From: Sorex araneus
Taxonomy: Eukaryota > Chordata > Mammalia > Eulipotyphla > Soricidae
Direction of reading: 5' to 3'
Assembly: GCF_027595985.1 (NCBI RefSeq)
Contig: NC_073313.1
Span: forward strand, 104,613,052 to 104,677,051
DNA length: 64,000 nt
Below the pieces are notes generated by a model. The model was given only the letters and a program-made list of their open reading frames with translations, did not search any database and had not been told where the DNA came from. This document shows positions 31,025 through 41,428 of the stretch, piece by piece (position 1 is the stretch's first letter; each line of letters opens with the position of its first letter). A program made the translations under genes and the position numbers.

Positions 31025-31332
31025 TTGTAGTGTGCCTTATAATTATTTCTATAAATGTCTCATTTTCTTTACTGAAGTCAACTCCTTTAGGGGAGAGGGA
31101 AAGCCTCCCAATTAGTGCCCAGAGGGTACGGGGATCGCTCCCAGCAATTGTCAGCCCACTGGGTCAATGGGGTCAATTCTAGGAACTGAGGATGCAGTGT
31201 TGCTCAAGCCTCACAGTACTGAGGAACCACCAGGGTCACCTAAGCGATGTTTGGAGAGCCATGAGGTGCCAGGGATAGAACATAGATCCTGTGCATGCTA
31301 AGCATTTATCTCTCACCCCTTCTGGTCTTAGG

Positions 31333-31612
31333 AATCCAATTTGGCATGCCCAGATTCAATTCCTGAGGACTGCTTAGAGTCTCCTCCGAATACTTTTAGT
31401 CATAGGCCCCAAACAAAGCAAGCAAACAACAAAAGATTTACTGAAGGGCTGGAGAGATAGTACTGGGAGGGTGTCAAGATGCTTTGCTTTGCAAGCAACT
31501 GACCCCAGTTCAATCCTAAACACCACACGATCTCCTGAGCATCATCAGGAGAAACCCTCAAGCACTGAACTGGGTATAACCCTCAGTACCAAGAGATGTG
31601 GCCCGAAGCCAA
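31333..31612 (+). mobile_element. Two A-tailed SINEs in tandem, decayed
   Basis: A short plus-strand remnant (31333-31430) with a tail of CAAA units is followed by a longer one (31447-31612) that inserted next to the tail. The second has an internal A-rich duplication near its end. Confidence 0.75.
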
Positions 31613-31835
31613 GGGATTTTACTGAATTAATAACTTTCTTGGAGAACAAACACTTGATTGTCCCTTCTATGCCTAGCATACTGCCTTGGTGAATGAACTA
31701 TGATTGGACTACGAATATCTACCTTGCAGTATCCTTCTCTAGCTTGTTTGTGTTTTAACAAGGTAGGGCTCACTGTTTATTCCTGGCTTTGTGCTGAGAG
31801 ATCACTCGTAGAAGTGTTGAAGAGATGATTTAAAG

Positions 31836-32095
31836 GGACCAGAGAGATAGTATAGCAAGTAGGGCACTTGCCTTGCATGCAACTTGACCTGGGTCTGATC
31901 CCTGACACCCCTTATGTTCCCTCAGTATCGCCAGGAGTGTTTCTTGAGCTTAGAGCCAGGAGTAAGACCAGTGCATCATTGGGTGTGACTCAAAGCCAAC
32001 CAAACAAGAGACCATATGAGGTGCTGGGGGAATCAAAACCTTGGTTGGCTGCATGCAAAACAAATGTCTTATCTGTTGTATTATCTCTCCCAGAT
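31836..32095. mobile_element. A-tailed SINE (+) joined to a minus-strand SINE remnant
   Basis: 31836-32008 is a plus-strand copy ending in CAAACAAG. Directly after it, 32010-32095 is the head-side half of a minus-strand copy ('tggctgcatgcaaaacaaat'). Confidence 0.8.
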
Positions 32096-32125
32096 CCATC
32101 AGATGGCAAATTTTGTTAATTGTCT

Positions 32126-32652
32126 TTTGGTGGGGATGGGGGCACCCATAGTGATACTCAGGGGTTGCTGCTGGCTCTGCATGTAGTCCTGCTGATGCTC
32201 GGGGTGCCATATGTAATGCTGGGAATTGAACCCTGGTTAGTTGCATGCGAGGCAAGTGTCTTACCTGCTACCTGCTATACTGTATATCACTCCAGCCCCT
32301 ATTTGTGGGTTTTTATTTTTGTTGTTTGTTTTGGTTTTGGAACCACACCAGGCCATTTCCAGGGTTTATTTCTTTCTTTGTACTCACGGATCACTCCTGG
32401 TGGGGATTGTTGGTGGGACACCATATGGGGTGCTGGGGATTGAACTGAGGTTGGCTTATGGAAGAAAACCCTCTGTACTATCCTTCTGGCTCTCTGTCTT
32501 AATTTTTTTGTTTTGTTCAGATTTGGTTGGTGTTTGGGGGAGAGGGTTGTTCCTAGCAGTGCTCAGGAGACCATGTGTTGCTGAGGATTGAACCCAAAGG
32601 TTCCTACATGAAATATATGTACTCCAGTCCTTTGAGTTATCCCCCCAACCCT
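32126..32652 (-). mobile_element. Row of three A-tailed SINEs, old
   Basis: Minus-strand copies at 32126-32300, 32325-32491 and 32516-32652, each beginning with a T-rich stretch and ending with 'ccagcccc'-like head sequence. The first two keep most of the body. Confidence 0.8.
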
Positions 32653-32811
32653 TCTTTAAGTATTTTAAACCTGGGAATACATTAAGTTTCTTGTAAACAT
32701 ATGAAAAGAATTCAGAAAATGTCTTCCATCAGGATAGGGCAATAGCTCAACAGGCTGGAGCATATGCTTAACTTGCAGGAAGAGTCTTGAATTATAGGGA
32801 ATAGCAGTTAG

Positions 32812-32975
32812 GAAGAAAGAAAAGAAAAGAAAAGAAAAAAAGAAAAGGAAAGGAAAGAAAAGAAAAGAAAAGAAAAGAAAAGAAGAAAAAGGAAGGAAGG
32901 AAAAGAGGAAGAAAGAGAAGGGAAGAAAGAATGAAAGAAGGAAAGAAAGAAAGAAAAATAGAAGGAAGGAAGGAA

Positions 32976-33031
<56 letters not shown>

Positions 33032-33054
33032 GAAGGAAGGAAGGAAGGAAGGAA

Positions 33055-33140
<86 letters not shown>

Positions 33141-33210
33141 AGGAAAGAGTAAGGAAGGAAAGAAAAGAGAGAAAGAAAGATGGGAGGAAGGAAGGAAAGA
33201 GAGAAAGATA
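32812..33210 (+). repeat. GAAA/GGAA microsatellite tract
   Basis: About 400 bases of purine repeats: imperfect AAAAG units, then GAAA (about 32988-33030), GGAA (about 33030-33058) and a second GAAA run (about 33060-33140). It follows a decayed minus-strand or plus-strand SINE scrap and probably grew from an A tail. Confidence 0.97.
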
Positions 33211-33569
33211 ATCAGGAAGGACAAATCCTCATCTCTGGATCTGTTTCACCATGTATGAACTAAAGCTAATGATGAGCTGATTGCTGAAATTCATTCTGTT
33301 TTTACATCTTACATTGTGTTGCACTTAACTGAAATTGTTTAACCTAAAATGGCAGGTTTTTTATTAATTCTAAAATTCTAAAATTGGGCAATATCTCAAA
33401 GGATTGGCACACTTATCTGGAATGCAGAAGCTTGTTGTTTGATTCTGGCAACCGTTGGTGTTTTATTTGAGCACTACTTTGGGAGCTGCCCTTTCCCCAT
33501 CAAATTTTAAAATTTTATAAGCTTTATTTTTTCTGAATCCATTGTTGGAATATGTTAATCTAAACGTAT
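33211..33569. other. Intergenic, no gene seen
   Basis: A/T-rich; a SINE-like scrap may lie at 33390-33500 ('gcaatatctcaaaggattgg'). Confidence 0.4.
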
Positions 33570-33720
33570 TGTAAGAATTAAGGCTTGCTATTCAAGCCAA
33601 TGTTCTCCCTTGAACACATATCTCACTTTGCTTGCTTATTTTCATACTGGAGAAGCCGGTCTTTCGTGTGTATGTACTTCTCTCTCTCACTTCACATCTT
33701 TCCAAACATGTTGTATAGAA
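33570..33720 (-). repeat. Family D repeat, minus strand
   Basis: The complement matches the clauses 'gtgttcaagggagaacat' and 'gagaaagaagtacat' found at 11950-12260 and 23790-23880. Confidence 0.4.
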
Positions 33721-33767
33721 ATAGGTTGGTTAACAACAACAACAACAAAAGGAATTGAGGTTCTTTG

Positions 33768-33934
33768 GCTGGAAAGATAGTACAGGGGTTAAAGTGCTTG
33801 CCTTGCATTCAAGCCAAACGAGGTTCAATCCCTGGCACTACATCTGTTTCCCTGACCAGGATTGATCCCTGAGCAGTAGTAAGTCTGCCCGGAGCACCGC
33901 TGGGTGTGACTCAAAAACAAAACAAAACAAAAAG
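33768..33934 (+). mobile_element. A-tailed shrew SINE
   Basis: Full length with a tail of AAAAC units; inserted downstream of a short AAC repeat (33730-33747). The following 33935-34198 shows no gene. Confidence 0.88.
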
Positions 33935-34198
33935 CATTAATGCTCTATGGTCCAATTAACAATTATCATTATAAAATAACATAACATAGTGGGCAAAAGT
34001 CACATTCAGTGTGTAGGTGACGCTGAGGCTTACATGGAACAGAGAGAAAAACCCAGGTTTTATAATTCATTCAGCCTCTTTATACCAAGTCTCATAAATA
34101 TATTTATCCTCCTTGGCAAGGCTTAGATTAACCACATCTTTACATGATCTTGGATATTTTGGAAAACATATGCTGCCTCACTTGTTTCTATGTGAGTC

Positions 34199-34542
34199 AG
34201 AAATCAAACCCAGAAGTGACCACTAAGTCAATGATGATTGGAGGGATGGGAGACATGTGCGGAAAGTAGACTAAGGACCAAAAATGATGGCCTCTCAGTA
34301 TCTCTATTGCAAACCATGATGCCCAAAAGTAGAAAGAGAGTAAGAAGGAAGGTGCCTGACACAGAGGCAGGTGGTGGGATGGGTTAGGGGTGGTGGTGGA
34401 AGGGATACCAGGGACATTGGTGGTGGAAAAAGAGCTCTGGTGAAAGGATGGATGTTCAAACATTGTATGATTGAAACTCAATCATGACAGCTTTGTAAGT
34501 GCATCTCACAGTGATTCAATAAAAAAAAGAAATCAAACCCAG
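34199..34542 (+). mobile_element. L1 3' terminus with perfect 15-bp target-site duplication
   Basis: AGAAATCAAACCCAG at 34199-34213 and 34528-34542. The 314-bp insert carries the 3' UTR and ends 'ctcacagtgattcaataaaa'. The target was an older SINE-like sequence whose remainder (34543-34596) still shows 'ctctaccactgaattacacc'. Confidence 0.95.
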
Positions 34543-34657
34543 GGTCCTACACAAACAAGGCAGCCTCTCTACCACTGAATTACACCCCAGCTTTCTAAAC
34601 AAGTTTGATTTTGATGACAGTGTTACAGAAGGCAAAGGCAACTTTCTTTTTTTGGAT

Positions 34658-35018
34658 TTTTTCTTTTTTTAAGGGTCACACCCAGTGATGCTGAGGGGTT
34701 ACTCCTGGCTCTGCACTCAGGAATTACTCCTGGAAGTGCTGGGGGACCATATGGGATGCTGGAGATCGAACCTGGGTCAGCCTCATGCAAGGCAAACGCC
34801 CTACCCGCTGTGCTATCACCCTAGCCCTTTTGGATTATTTTATTTATTTATTTTTGGGGGGGTCACACCTGGCAATGCACAGTGCTTGCTCCTGGATCTG
34901 CACTCAAGAAGCACTCCTGGAGGTGCTCAGAGGACCATATGGGATGCTGGGAATTGAACCCGGGTCGACCACGTGCAAGGCAAATGCCTTACCCGCTGTG
35001 CTATCACTTCAGCCCCTT
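34658..35018 (-). mobile_element. Two adjacent young A-tailed SINEs
   Basis: 34658-34828 and 34843-35018 are both near consensus with T-rich leaders. The clause TTTTGGATT(A)TTTT before the first copy and again between the two fits a target-site duplication of the first. Confidence 0.93.
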
Positions 35019-35820
35019 AAATAAATCTTTTTAAACTTTTTTAATTATAATTTTTATAAAGTTGTTCACAATAGTTCCTTACAAATAATGTTCAAACACC
35101 AATTCCACCACCATGCACCTTTCCACCACCATAAGAGGAGATGTATTAAATTTGTTGTATCTCAACCTGGAGCCATCTAAGCCCTTATAAAAGAGTTTAC
35201 AAGCATGTATATTAAAACCAAACAAACCTGTGCTACTTTTGGTACATCAGTGGGCTAGAGTATAAGAGCGTGCAAATGCAGCCGCACGTTCAAAGATATT
35301 CTGTTTTGCTCTCTCCGGGAGCTTTATTTAATAGTCTCTGAGTCTTGGCTATTGATGAGATTATATGGTGCCAGGGGCAGTTTGTGGGTGTGACTGCCAA
35401 GCTACTGGAAAACTGGGGAGCTGGAGGTAGGAGGCCCAGTCCCATTCTGAGCGGGCTTGGAGATCTCAGTCATGGGTCCCTCATACCTGGGTTTTTCTGC
35501 AAGTTCCCCTGTTGGTGAGGCTCGTCCAAGCTGGTAGAGAGTAGCCTTGAACATGGCTGTGGTTAGGTTCTGGAGGTTTTTGCCTGCCAGGATGCTGCTT
35601 GGGGCGGGGAGGGAACCTCAACCCACCCCCTCCGAGGTGCCCCGGTGAAGACAGCCTGGCACAGGGTCAGGACATTCTGTATTTCTCTTTTCCAGGAGCT
35701 TTATTCATTAGTCTCTGGGTCTTGGCTGTTGATGAGATTATATGGAGTGGGGGGCTGGCAATTTGTGAGTGTGACTGCCAAGCTACTGGAAAACTGGGGA
35801 ACTGGGGAAGGAGGTCTTTT
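35019..35820 (-). repeat. Family A repeat with internal duplication
   Basis: Left end is an L1-like terminus ('ccaattccaccaccatgcac'), followed by body blocks. The segment 35300-35420 ('gagctttatttaatagtctc' to 'ctactggaaaactggggagc') is repeated at 35690-35805 ('gagctttattcattagtctc' to 'ctactggaaaactggggaac'), so the body is partly doubled. Confidence 0.65.
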
Positions 35821-36060
35821 TAAACTTCTAAAAAATTGATTTTTTTATTAAAAACACCGTGGTTTACAAAGTTGTTCATTATACAGTTGTTTCAAGCATC
35901 CAGTATTCCAACACCACTAGTGTGACCTTCCCCTGAGCCTTCCCTCCACCAATATCCCCAGTTTCTCCCCAATCCCAACCTGCCCCCTTTAGCACCTCAA
36001 AAATTTACTTTAAATTGCTTATTCCAAGAAAACCTTAAGAGCTGACAAATAGAATGAACA
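35821..36060 (-). repeat. Family C repeat, 3' part
   Basis: 'ttacaaagttgttcat(t/a)', 'acagttgtttcaag', 'ccctccaccaatatccccag' and 'gctta ttccaa' match 51060-51245. The rest of this copy continues at 37121-37400 beyond later insertions. Confidence 0.65.
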
Positions 36061-36129
36061 GAAAATAAATCAGTAAGGATCAACTAGTGATTACTATACG
36101 TATTTTTAAATTTCTTTAAATTTAATAGA

Positions 36130-36540
36130 TAATAAACAGAAGGTCTTTAAGCATTATATTTACCACCACCGCCAAGAACATGCTTGAAACTACTGAAATT
36201 GTTCCTAAGAGCCTTCCATCTTCCATTTCTGATGAGGGTTCAAAGTACAAATCTCTGTGCTACCAACTCACAGAGGAAAAATGACTCAATTAATGACTCA
36301 ATTCTCCTTCTCTCATGAAATTGGTGGGTGGAATAAAGATGCAGACAGCACCGTCACCAGGTCCATGCAAATCTTCATTTAAAACCACTGCTGCAACTGT
36401 TGGTGTTGGGGGAAACACTGGCACAATGGTGGCAGGAAATGAACATTTTGGTGGAGGGTATGATGCTGAAACATTGTAGACATGAAACCCTACCATTAAC
36501 AGTATTATAAATCATGGTGCAAAAGTTTCTTTAAAATTAA
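36130..36540 (+). repeat. L1-like 3' terminus, old
   Basis: 'gttggtgttgggggaaacac', 'catttt ggtggagggtatga' and 'gaaaccctaccattaacagt' resemble the end of family A/C termini in plus orientation. The left part is unassigned. Confidence 0.5.
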
Positions 36541-36610
36541 AAATTTTGCTGCATTATCAGACAGAGTGGCCTCCAAGATACCTAAGAGTCACTTTATTTT
36601 AGTTTAATTT

Positions 36611-36776
36611 TTTGGGTGGGAGAGTTAGCTCTATGGGCTGAGCACATGCATTGCCTGATTGTATGAAGGAGGCCCAGGTATGACTCCCAGAGCATCACAG
36701 GGAGCGAGCCCACCCCTAGTGTACAACTGGGATGAAACCCAAACACCGCCAGGTATGGCCCCCTATCCAAAGAAGG
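36611..36776 (+). mobile_element. A-tailed shrew SINE, old
   Basis: Head to end is recognisable ('gggagagttagctctatggg', 'aggtatggccccctatcc') with many changes. Confidence 0.7.
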
Positions 36777-36795
36777 AAAATGTCTGGAATGGAGA

Positions 36796-36837
<42 letters not shown>

Positions 36838-37120
36838 CTGCCACAGATACAGGCTAGGAGGAGGGTGTGGCAGGAGGGAAACTGGGGATATTGGTACATT
36901 GGTGGTCTGAAATATACACTGGTAGAGGGATGGCTGTTGGAACACTGTATGGTTAGGTGTGGGGTGGGGTGGGGGTGATGGGAGGGATACTGGGGACACT
37001 GGTGCTGGGAAATGTACGGTGGTGGAGGGATGGGTGTTGGGATACTGTATGACTCAAACGTAATCATGAACAGCTTTCTAAGAGTCTATCTCACAGTGAT
37101 TCAAGAAAAAATTTAAATGC
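36777..37120 (+). mobile_element. L1 3' terminus with partial tandem duplication and a GA repeat
   Basis: A pure GA run (36795-36833) sits where other copies have 'aggagagagaac'. Then the module 'ggagggaaactggggatatt...acactgtatg' (36867-36950) is repeated as 'ggagggatactggggacact...atactgtatg' (36980-37052) before the usual end near 37110. Confidence 0.85.
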
Positions 37121-37400
37121 TTCATGTTTTTCCCTATGTAAATAAAAAATTAAAACCATTTAGTGCAATATAAAAAATGGCTATTCTTATTTGCATAAAT
37201 AAGTTTCAACTCTGGAATCTTAAGTATGTTACATTAAATTTTAGTTTGTACTTGGATCTCATTATGGTAAAAATTATATCTCATTTGTCATTAATAACAC
37301 TTTTAAAGCAGTTGTGTGTTACATATTTTGGAGTTTACGTGGACTAGGTAAGGCCTACATATGTCAATTTTTCCTTACACTTTTATAAACACTGTGAAGA
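37121..37400 (-). repeat. Family C repeat, body
   Basis: From 'cctatgtaaataaaaaatta' to 'tccttacacttttataaaca' this runs parallel to 51325-51590 with roughly one change per six bases. It is A/T-rich and noncoding. Confidence 0.7.
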
Positions 37401-37594
37401 CAACTTTCTTTTTCAAGGTAACTGGATGATTCTGGAGACATGCCTTTAATCACTTGCCCCTTGAGACTTGTCTTTCTAGCAAAAGCATCAGTATGCAGTT
37501 ACAAAGGGAAGGTTAGCCCTTTGGATGTGCCTATGATATGGTGTCTGGTGTTTTTTAAAAAAGCACTTTAATTCAGCCCTGGAATAGATAAATC

Positions 37595-37760
37595 AGCGTC
37601 TCAGCGACAGTCCAGCAGGTAGGGTGCTTGGCTTGCAGGCGCCTGAGCCAGGTTCTATATTCAGCGTTCCATAAGTTTCCCTGAGCCCACCAGAAGTGCT
37701 CCCTGAGCACAGGACAGAAGTGGTCTCTGAGCACCTGGTCCAATACCGCCCCCCCAAAGA
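37595..37760 (+). mobile_element. A-tailed shrew SINE, diverged
   Basis: Full span; the tail is replaced by 'cgcccccccaaag'. CpGs are partly kept. Confidence 0.8.
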
Positions 37761-37837
37761 TCTAGTAATAAGAGGCGTTATGTTCAGAAGCATGTCCGTT
37801 TATATTCAGAAATTTCTCGTTTTACTGATTTAGTTAG

Positions 37838-38485
37838 CTTTGGGGCTACACTTACCAGTGCTCTGTACTTGTGGACCGTATGGGGTGCCTGCGAACAAAC
37901 CTGGATTGGCCACACATAAGACAAGTGCCCTGCCCTACTATTGCTCTACTATTGCTCCAGCCCCAGAAACCTCTGTCAGTTTAATACATTGTGACTGGCA
38001 CCCCAAGAAACTGAGTCTGGATTCATTTTGTTTGGGGAGTTCTCAGGGTCACTCCTGGTGTGCTGGGACCTTTCGGTGCCTGGAACCGGAACCTGACAAT
38101 CCAGCATGCAAAACATATGTCCCACTGCCTCTCAAGTCCAGAAACATTTGTTTCGTTGGATTGGGGGCCATAGCTGGTGGCGTTTGGGGTCGTCCCAGTT
38201 GTACACTAGGGGTGGGTTTGCTCCCTGTGGCGCTCTGGGAGTCATACCTGGGCCTCCTTCAGGCCATGCATGCTTTCAGCCCATACAGCTAACTCTCCCG
38301 CTCAAAACTTACTTTCTATTTTTGGCGGGGGCGGGGGGGGGGCAGGGGTGGTTAGGGTTGGGGCCACATCCGGCAGCGTTCAGGCAGGGAGTGCTCCTGG
38401 CTCTGTGTTCAGGGGGACCATTTGCGGTGCCGGACCCACCCAGTGTTGATCGCAGGCAAGATAAGCGCCCAAACACTTGTTCTCT
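37838..38485 (-). mobile_element. Decayed A-tailed SINEs upstream of the PRPS1 promoter
   Basis: Minus-strand remnants at 37838-37978, about 38025-38125, 38150-38295 and 38359-38485. The first and last are clearest ('cctactattgctccagcccc', 'gggaccatttgcggtgccgg'). The last follows a long G run (38324-38363). Confidence 0.75.
38324..38363 (+). promoter_or_regulatory. G-run cluster, G-quadruplex candidate
   Basis: Forty bases with a G5 run, a G10-11 run and then G4, GGG and GGGG separated by short loops. It lies about 370 bp upstream of the TATA-like element and inside a SINE remnant, so it is probably a by-product of repeat decay that could still influence the promoter. Confidence 0.5.
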
Positions 38486-38695
38486 CTTTTTGGCCGGGCG
38501 GAATGGATTTTCTTCAGAAGAAATTGTCAAACAGAGTCTCACTTTCTGGTGCTAGGGGTGGCGTGGGGGAATAAAAGTGGCTGATTTCCCGCTTTGCCAG
38601 CAAGCGCTGGCCCTGTACGTCATCAGCATCCCTCCACCCACAGTCGTACGCGGTTTGTCTCCGCGTTCTTAAGTCAGCGTCCTCGAGCCGCTTAG

Positions 38696-38713
38696 TTATA
38701 AAGGGGCGGGGCC
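38696..38713 (+). promoter_or_regulatory. PRPS1: TATA-like box with adjoining GC box
   Basis: TTATAAAG (38696-38703) runs directly into GGGGCGGGGCC (38703-38713), an Sp1-type site. If the TATA-like box is used, transcription would begin near 38725-38735, giving a leader of about 290 bases. CpG-island genes often use several start sites instead. Confidence 0.55.
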
Positions 38714-38861
38714 ACTTCGTAGTCGCGCCCCCTCGCAGTCCTCTGCCTGATACCTGAAAGTCGGTAAGAGGCGGAGTTAGTGGGCGGGTCCCGCCCCTTC
38801 ACCAGCGCTCGGCCAACCGTAGCAGGAGGGGGGTGTGGCTTTGCGGGTGCCCCCGCCCCCT

Positions 38862-38921
38862 ATGGGGCCGGTAATTTTAGAGCCGCGCGCCCGGCGGGAA
38901 TGTAAGATGGCGGTGTGGTAA
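38862..38921 (+). other. Possible upstream ORFs in the PRPS1 leader
   Basis: Three ATGs precede the main start: 38862 opens a 19-codon frame ending at TAA 38919-38921; 38907 is in the same frame and gives a 4-codon peptide (MAVW); 38900 is an ATG directly followed by TAA, a start-stop element. None is in frame with the main ATG. They matter only if transcription starts upstream of 38862. Confidence 0.4.
38904..38913 (+). promoter_or_regulatory. PRPS1: YY1-type motif
   Basis: AAGATGGCGG matches the core that YY1 binds; in many TATA-less mammalian promoters it lies just downstream of the start site. Its place here, 106 bp before the start codon, is compatible with a start site near 38890. Confidence 0.6.
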
Positions 38922-38940
38922 GCGAGCCGGTTAGTACTGA

Positions 38941-39141
<201 letters not shown>

Positions 39142-39650
39142 TAAGAGCCCAGTGGGGACCCCGCGCCGGCTCACCTGCCGAGGCGGGGCGAGCGGAACTT
39201 GGGCGGCCACGGTAGGGGGATGGGAGCGCAGCGTGAGTTGTGATGCACTGTGGTGAGGGACCAGGGGCTGCTCCCCAGTGATCGTGCCCCCCCCAGGGCT
39301 CTTGCCGTTATTTACCGCTCGGGAAGGTTACGTTTGCCCCCACGGTGCGGTGGGGTGGAGTCAAGATGGAGCGGTGAGCGGGGCCGCCGGTGTGAGAGGC
39401 AGGAGGTGCAGAAGCCAGTGCGCGGCTGGTGGCTGCATTGAGCGACGGAGGGGAGAGACGCTGAGCCGCCGCCGTGGGGACACGTGGCTTTGGAGCTTAA
39501 CTGGTGAGCCACCCGGCTGGGCTGGGCTCCCTCCAGCTTTGGGACCAGCTTGCATAAGAGCACCTAGTGCAGACGAGGGGTCCTCTTGCTGTTGCCCCTC
39601 AAGTCTGAGGGGCCGCTTTTCAATTCGAACCGGTATGGATCGGATTTGGT

Positions 39651-40840
39651 GCAGAGGGAATCTGACATGTACCGAGGACGCCCAAATCGTTCCCCTTAGA
39701 TTGACAAGTGTTGGCTCCTCGCGACTCGAACATTTCTTAGGTCGTGCTTAAATTTAGTTGGACAAAATGATTCCTTAAGCTGATTTCCAGCGTTTCAGTT
39801 TGAGCCTTTCAGAAAGTCTCAGGGGATCTTAATTCAGGAATACTCGACCTTCCCCAGTCCAGCAGCTGGTGCAGATATACAACAAAAGCACACTTCTGAA
39901 GTACTTGACTTCTCCTGGCACTGTGGGTAATTTAGGACTCTTGTGTATCCTTGAATCAACAGAACTAAAGAAAGATAATGGGATAGAAGATCGGGGTCCC
40001 ACAGTGCATTGCAACTGCTCTTTTTTTTTCTATGCCTTGCTAGTTACGTTTAATCCCTGCCCCTCCCCCCACCCCTCTCAGCCACACTCCTTGGGGCTGT
40101 TTTGGGGATAACTTGTTTATTTACCTGTTCCTTTCAATACCTCCTTCCACCTAAGTGTAGAATCTAGTAGTACCTGAATTTTTTGGCGTATTGTTTGATT
40201 TGAGCAATTTTTTCCCCTAACCTCTTTTGTTTCCTCTTTCTTTAATTACTAATGTGTCACTCTGCTTGTAGGTTTTAGATGCTACAGATAAAAGCATTCA
40301 TCTGTACCGGACAGCTTCCTTCTGGATGCGTGGTTCTTGTGCCAGTGGCTGTGATGTAAATGATAGTGCAAACACATGCCATCTGTAACTAAGCAATCCC
40401 TAAGTCAAAAGAGCCTCGCTGAGCTGTTGTCTTGATTAGACCACAGCATTATGATTCATGGGCTAGAATGACAAACTGGATCAACTTTAAAATTGACCAT
40501 ATAACTAGGGGAGGAGAATGATTTTCATTGAAAGCGTGTTTGCCCCCACCACCTCCTTAAGAGAACTGTTAAATTCTTAGGCTTCCAGGGTGGAAACATC
40601 ATTCCCACCCACTTCACATTGACCCTCCCACTTGTGTGTAATGCCACACACTAGAATCTGGCTGTCTTGAAGAAGGTGGGGAGAGGGATATAGTTTTCAA
40701 ACTGTTGTCCCACCAGAATCTATCTGGTAAAGGTGTGTGTGTGAACTTATCAGAACTGGGAGGTGCTTTGTTTATAACTTCCTGTCACTTCGCAAATTTG
40801 AATAATTATTCCCCTTAACATTAAGACTACATGGACTTAA
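39651..40840. other. Intron 1 unique sequence
   Basis: This is the longest repeat-poor stretch of the intron. No exon, RNA gene or repeat was recognised; conserved regulatory sequence is possible given its position behind the CpG island. Confidence 0.5.
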
Positions 40841-41016
40841 ATACCTATCTTGGGGCTGAAGTGATAGCACAGCCGTAGCGACCTGGGTTCGATTCCCAGC
40901 ATCCCATATGGTCCCCTGAGCACGGCCAGGGATAATTCCTGAGTGCAAAGCCAGGAGTGACCCCTGAGCATCGCTGGGTGTGACCCAAAAAGCAAAAAAA
41001 AAATATACCTATCTTG
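40841..41016 (+). mobile_element. A-tailed shrew SINE with internal deletion and target-site duplication
   Basis: ATACCTATCTTG flanks it (40841-40852, 41005-41016). The head lacks about 27 bp between 'agcacagc' and 'gcgacctgggttcg', removing the middle of the tRNA-like part while both box-like segments remain. Otherwise near consensus. Confidence 0.94.
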
Positions 41017-41094
41017 TCTATGCTATTTTAAGATAATAAATCCTTGATGGATAATTCCCTTTTTTTTTGAGCTTGTGCTTTTATTTCTTCTTGT

Positions 41095-41321
41095 TTGTTT
41101 GTTTTTGTTTTGAGGTCACACCCAGCCGTGCTCATTGCTTCTGGATTCTCAGGGCTCACCCATGGAGGGGCTCAGGAGATTAAATGGAATTGAACTTGGG
41201 TTTGTTGCTCTGCAGGGGCTCATTTCAAACAGTGCTCAGGGGACTATTTGGTGCCGGGATCAAACCCAGGTCATCCTCAGGCACAACATTTGCACTAGTC
41301 CTTTGAGCTATCTCCCCAGCC
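41095..41321 (-). mobile_element. A-tailed shrew SINE, expanded or doubled, old
   Basis: Minus-strand T-rich start (TTTG units) and SINE end, then a body that appears twice ('gctcaggagattaaatggaa' and 'gctcaggggactatttggtg'), suggesting one copy inserted in another. Confidence 0.75.
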
Positions 41322-41428
41322 TGAGCTAGCTCTTTGACCATTCTTTGGGGAGTACATCCTTAAAAGGGGACTTAACTAGATTAAAGGTATACACATTTTT
41401 CAGGTCTTTGATACCTATTGCTTAACTG

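Noticed and set aside
32812..33140. CRISPR-like array of regular repeats
   Set aside because: The units are 4-bp microsatellite repeats without spacers, in a mammalian genome.
32808..33224. 138-codon Phe/Ser/Leu frame on the minus strand
   Set aside because: Translation of the GAAA microsatellite.
1..38560. Exons of the upstream neighbour of PRPS1 (FRMPD3 in human, from memory)
   Set aside because: No open frame with recognisable FERM/PDZ content and no conserved exon pattern; all sizeable frames fall in repeats.
39278..39751. 157-codon frame in the start of intron 1
   Set aside because: G/C-rich DNA has few stops by chance; no domain, and it overlaps another open frame on the opposite strand.
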